Assembly: GCA_007128075.1 (NCBI GenBank)
Contig: SKYD01000141.1
Location: forward strand, 1-7,643
Direction of reading: 5' to 3'
Origin: Thiorhodovibrio sp.
GTDB taxonomy: Bacteria; Pseudomonadota; Gammaproteobacteria; Chromatiales; Chromatiaceae
Length of the DNA: 7,643 nt
The notes beneath the pieces were generated by a model that searched no databases, had not been told where the DNA came from, and saw nothing but the letters and a program-made list of their open reading frames with translations. The position numbers were made by a program, and so were the translations under genes. Shown here piece by piece: positions 5,828 to 7,643 of the stretch (within the stretch, counting starts at the first letter, position 1; each line of letters opens with the position of its first letter).

Positions 5828-6448
5828 ATGGCGCGGCGTAAAAGTAGCCAGCAGTGGCTTGCCCGTCAACGGCGCGACCCCTATGTCAAACAGGCACAGG
5901 CGGCGGGCTGGCGCTCACGCGCTGCCTATAAACTGCTTGAACTCGATCAACGAGATTCCATCCTCAAGCAAGGACTCTGCGTGCTGGATCTGGGTGCTGC
6001 CCCCGGTGGCTGGTCACAGGTTGCTGCACAGCGGGTTGGCTCTAGTGGGCGGGTGATTGCGGTCGATGTGCTGGAAATGCCACCGCTCCCTGGTGTTGAA
6101 TTTCTGTGTGGTGATTTGCGTGATGAACACCTGTTGGCCGAGCTGACTACAGTGCTTGGCAGCACAAGAGTTGATCTTGTGCTTTCTGACATGGCACCAA
6201 ATATGTCAGGGGTGCAGGTTGTTGATCAGGCGCGTACTCTCGTATTAGGTGAGTTGGTCTGTGATCTGCTCGATGATCTGTTGCGTCCTGGTGGCACATT
6301 GGTGCTCAAAACCTTTCACGGTGAAGGCTTTGATGAGCTCATGCGCGGACTCAAGGGGCGTTTTCGGCGGGTGGTCAGTCGCAAGCCAGCCGCCTCACGG
6401 GCGCAAAGCCGTGAGGTCTATCTGGTCGCGCAAGACTTTCGCGGCTAG
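5828..6448 (+). CDS. rlmE: 23S rRNA (uridine-2552-2'-O)-methyltransferase RlmE (FtsJ/RrmJ)
   Basis: Cytoplasmic SAM-dependent enzyme that methylates the 2'-hydroxyl of U2552 in the A-loop of 23S rRNA, a late step in 50S maturation. The 206 residues match the family length (about 208 in E. coli). The N-terminus is basic and contains the GWRSRAAYKL segment (27-36). The SAM-binding motif is VLDLGAAPGGW (52-62), with Asp80 in VIAVD as the probable ribose contact. The catalytic tetrad Lys-Asp-Lys-Glu is complete at Lys35, Asp121 (SDMAPN), Lys161 (LKTF) and Glu196 (REVY), each three residues below the E. coli numbering. GAGGG at 5812-5816 gives a ribosome binding site with a longish 11-base spacing. 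The gene follows the membrane-protein gene by 18 bases and precedes ftsH by about 100 bases, reproducing the conserved rlmE-ftsH order. In E. coli this pair is heat-inducible, but no convincing sigma-32 promoter was seen here. Confidence 0.97.
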   Translation: MARRKSSQQWLARQRRDPYVKQAQAAGWRSRAAYKLLELDQRDSILKQGLCVLDLGAAPGGWSQVAAQRVGSSGRVIAVDVLEMPPLPGVEFLCGDLRDEHLLAELTTVLGSTRVDLVLSDMAPNMSGVQVVDQARTLVLGELVCDLLDDLLRPGGTLVLKTFHGEGFDELMRGLKGRFRRVVSRKPAASRAQSREVYLVAQDFRG

Positions 6449-6522
6449 CCGTAACGGGTTAGGATTGATGTTTATTTTTAGTTCCAGCACTGCCTTGGGC
6501 GCGCTGGGTGACTGTTGCGATT

Positions 6523-6552
6523 GAGAGGGCTGATAAGGCCGTGAATGATATG
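6523..6552 (+). promoter_or_regulatory. Translation start region of ftsH with two possible starts
   Basis: Two in-frame starts are possible: GTG at 6541 and ATG at 6550. GAGAGGG (6523-6529) lies 11 bases before the GTG, and AAGG (6535-6538) lies 11 bases before the ATG. The GTG start would add Met-Asn-Asp before MAKN, like the longer annotated form of some enterobacterial FtsH proteins. The rest of the rlmE-ftsH gap (6449-6522) holds no gene or convincing promoter. Confidence 0.45.
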
Positions 6553-7643
6553 GCAAAAAATATACTTTTATGGGTGGTCATCGCCATTGTGCTGATGTCC
6601 GTATTCAATAACTTCACTGCGACGCAATCGACACCACGCACCCTGGCGTATTCTGATTTTCTCGAACAGGTGCAAAATGGCGAGGTGCGCGAGGTCAATA
6701 TCCAAGGGCGCACCATCGAGGGCACAACCGTTGATGGCCAACGGTTTATCTCCTATAGCCCGGGCGATGATGGGCTGGTCGGTGATTTGCTCAATAACAA
6801 TGTGGCGATCAAAGCCGCCCCGCCAGAAAAACAATCGGTGTTGATGCAGATTATCATCAACTGGTTCCCGCTGTTTATTCTGATTGCGCTGTGGATTTTT
6901 TTCATGCGCCAGATGCAAGGTGGCGGTGCCGGGCGCGGGGCGATGTCCTTTGGCAAAAGTCGGGCGCGGATGCTCTCCGAAGATCAGGTCAAGGTCACCT
7001 TTAACGATGTCGCTGGCGTAGAAGAGGCCAAGGAAGAAGTGGTCGAGATCGTCGATTTTCTCCGCGATCCCAGCAAATTCCAGAAGCTCGGCGGCAAAAT
7101 TCCCAAGGGCGTGCTGATGGTCGGCTCGCCTGGTACTGGTAAAACACTGCTGGCGCGTGCGATTGCTGGTGAAGCCAAGGTGCCATTTTTCACCATCTCC
7201 GGCTCGGATTTTGTCGAGATGTTCGTCGGTGTCGGTGCCTCAAGGGTGCGCGATATGTTTGAGCAGGCGAAAAAACACGCGCCTTGCATCATCTTTATCG
7301 ACGAGATCGACGCGGTGGGGCGGCATCGCGGCGCGGGCTTGGGCGGCGGCCATGATGAGCGCGAGCAAACGCTCAACCAACTGCTGGTCGAGATGGACGG
7401 CTTTGAGGGCACCGAGGGCATTATCGTCATTGCCGCCACCAACCGTCCCGATGTACTCGATCCGGCATTGCTGCGCCCAGGACGCTTTGATCGTCAGGTC
7501 GTGGTGCCGCTGCCCGATGTCCGTGGCCGTGAACAAATTCTTAAAGTCCACATGCGCAAGGTGCCAACAGCAGAGGATGTCAAGGCATCGGTGCTTGCCC
7601 GTGGTACGCCGGGCTTTTCGGGTGCTGATTTGGCCAATCTGGT
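6550..7643 (+). CDS. ftsH: ATP-dependent zinc metalloprotease FtsH (3' end outside window)
   Basis: Membrane-anchored AAA+ protease that degrades misfolded membrane proteins and short-lived regulators; in E. coli these include LpxC and sigma-32. The window holds 364 residues of roughly 640, read from ATG GCA AAA AAT without interruption to the edge. Seen in order: membrane segment 1 (about 5-20), periplasmic domain (about 25-100), membrane segment 2 (about 102-119), the linker FMRQMQGGG, then the AAA+ domain with Walker A GSPGTGKT (192-199, Lys198), pore loop MFVGVG (224-229), Walker B IIFIDE (Asp251, Glu252), sensor ATNRPD and the second region of homology with Arg309 and Arg312. The Walker A has Ser193 where FtsH normally has Pro. 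The HExxH zinc site and the rest of the protease domain lie beyond the window. An in-frame GTG at 6541 is an alternative start. Identity is certain from the near-verbatim AAA+ core. Confidence 0.97.
   Translation, partial: MAKNILLWVVIAIVLMSVFNNFTATQSTPRTLAYSDFLEQVQNGEVREVNIQGRTIEGTTVDGQRFISYSPGDDGLVGDLLNNNVAIKAAPPEKQSVLMQIIINWFPLFILIALWIFFMRQMQGGGAGRGAMSFGKSRARMLSEDQVKVTFNDVAGVEEAKEEVVEIVDFLRDPSKFQKLGGKIPKGVLMVGSPGTGKTLLARAIAGEAKVPFFTISGSDFVEMFVGVGASRVRDMFEQAKKHAPCIIFIDEIDAVGRHRGAGLGGGHDEREQTLNQLLVEMDGFEGTEGIIVIAATNRPDVLDPALLRPGRFDRQVVVPLPDVRGREQILKVHMRKVPTAEDVKASVLARGTPGFSGADLANL

Noticed and set aside
6442..6451. CGGCTAGCCG palindrome over the rlmE stop codon as a terminator
   Set aside because: It can form only a 3-bp stem with a 4-base loop and has no T-run; termination here would also break the expected rlmE-ftsH unit.
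6449..6540. A heat-shock (sigma-32) or sigma-70 promoter directly upstream of ftsH
   Set aside because: TTGATG at 6465-6470 has no acceptable -10 at the right distance, and no sigma-32-like pair was found. ftsH may rely on the upstream operon promoter.
6568..7442. Minus-strand open frames (up to 152 residues) opposite ftsH
   Set aside because: The + strand here encodes FtsH almost motif for motif, so the antisense frames are by-products of its codon use.

Overview
The window reads as ordinary chromosomal DNA of a gammaproteobacterium of moderately high GC. The gene content points to a HiPIP-using lineage such as the purple sulfur bacteria (Chromatiales) or a related sulfur oxidiser. This placement is an inference from three things: a Tat-exported high-potential iron-sulfur protein (HiPIP), FtsH and RlmE sequences close to the E. 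coli proteins as I remember them, and a gammaproteobacterial-type PBP1A. No mobile element, CRISPR array, tRNA or rRNA was recognised.

Layout from left to right. (1) A class A penicillin-binding protein (PBP1A) on the + strand, probably cut off at its 5' end by the window edge, fills 1-2568. (2) A CPA1-type Na+/H+ antiporter on the - strand (2584-3840) converges on it with only 15 bases between the stop codons. (3) After a 131-base divergent spacer comes a small NlpC/P60 peptidoglycan-hydrolase lipoprotein (3972-4484), followed by a weak terminator-like hairpin. (4) A HiPIP gene (4605-4943) has a perfect 9-bp inverted repeat just upstream and a strong intrinsic terminator downstream, so it looks like a single-gene transcription unit. 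(5) A new unit then seems to start: an unrecognised protein with eight predicted membrane segments (5024-5809), rlmE (5828-6448) and ftsH (6550 to the window end, 3' truncated). The first two are 18 bases apart, and rlmE-ftsH is a widely conserved gene pair in proteobacteria.

Functionally the region mixes cell-envelope genes (PBP1A for glycan polymerisation and cross-linking, an NlpC/P60 endopeptidase for peptide cleavage, a cation/proton antiporter), one periplasmic electron carrier (HiPIP), and a ribosome-maturation plus membrane-proteolysis pair (RlmE, FtsH).

No clearly new multi-gene system is visible. The items most worth a second look are the unrecognised membrane protein with a possible internal repeat and ambiguous start, the Lys-Ala repeat and proline-rich cytoplasmic tail of PBP1A that runs off the left edge, the palindrome upstream of the HiPIP gene, and the terminator-promoter overlap between the HiPIP gene and the membrane-protein operon.
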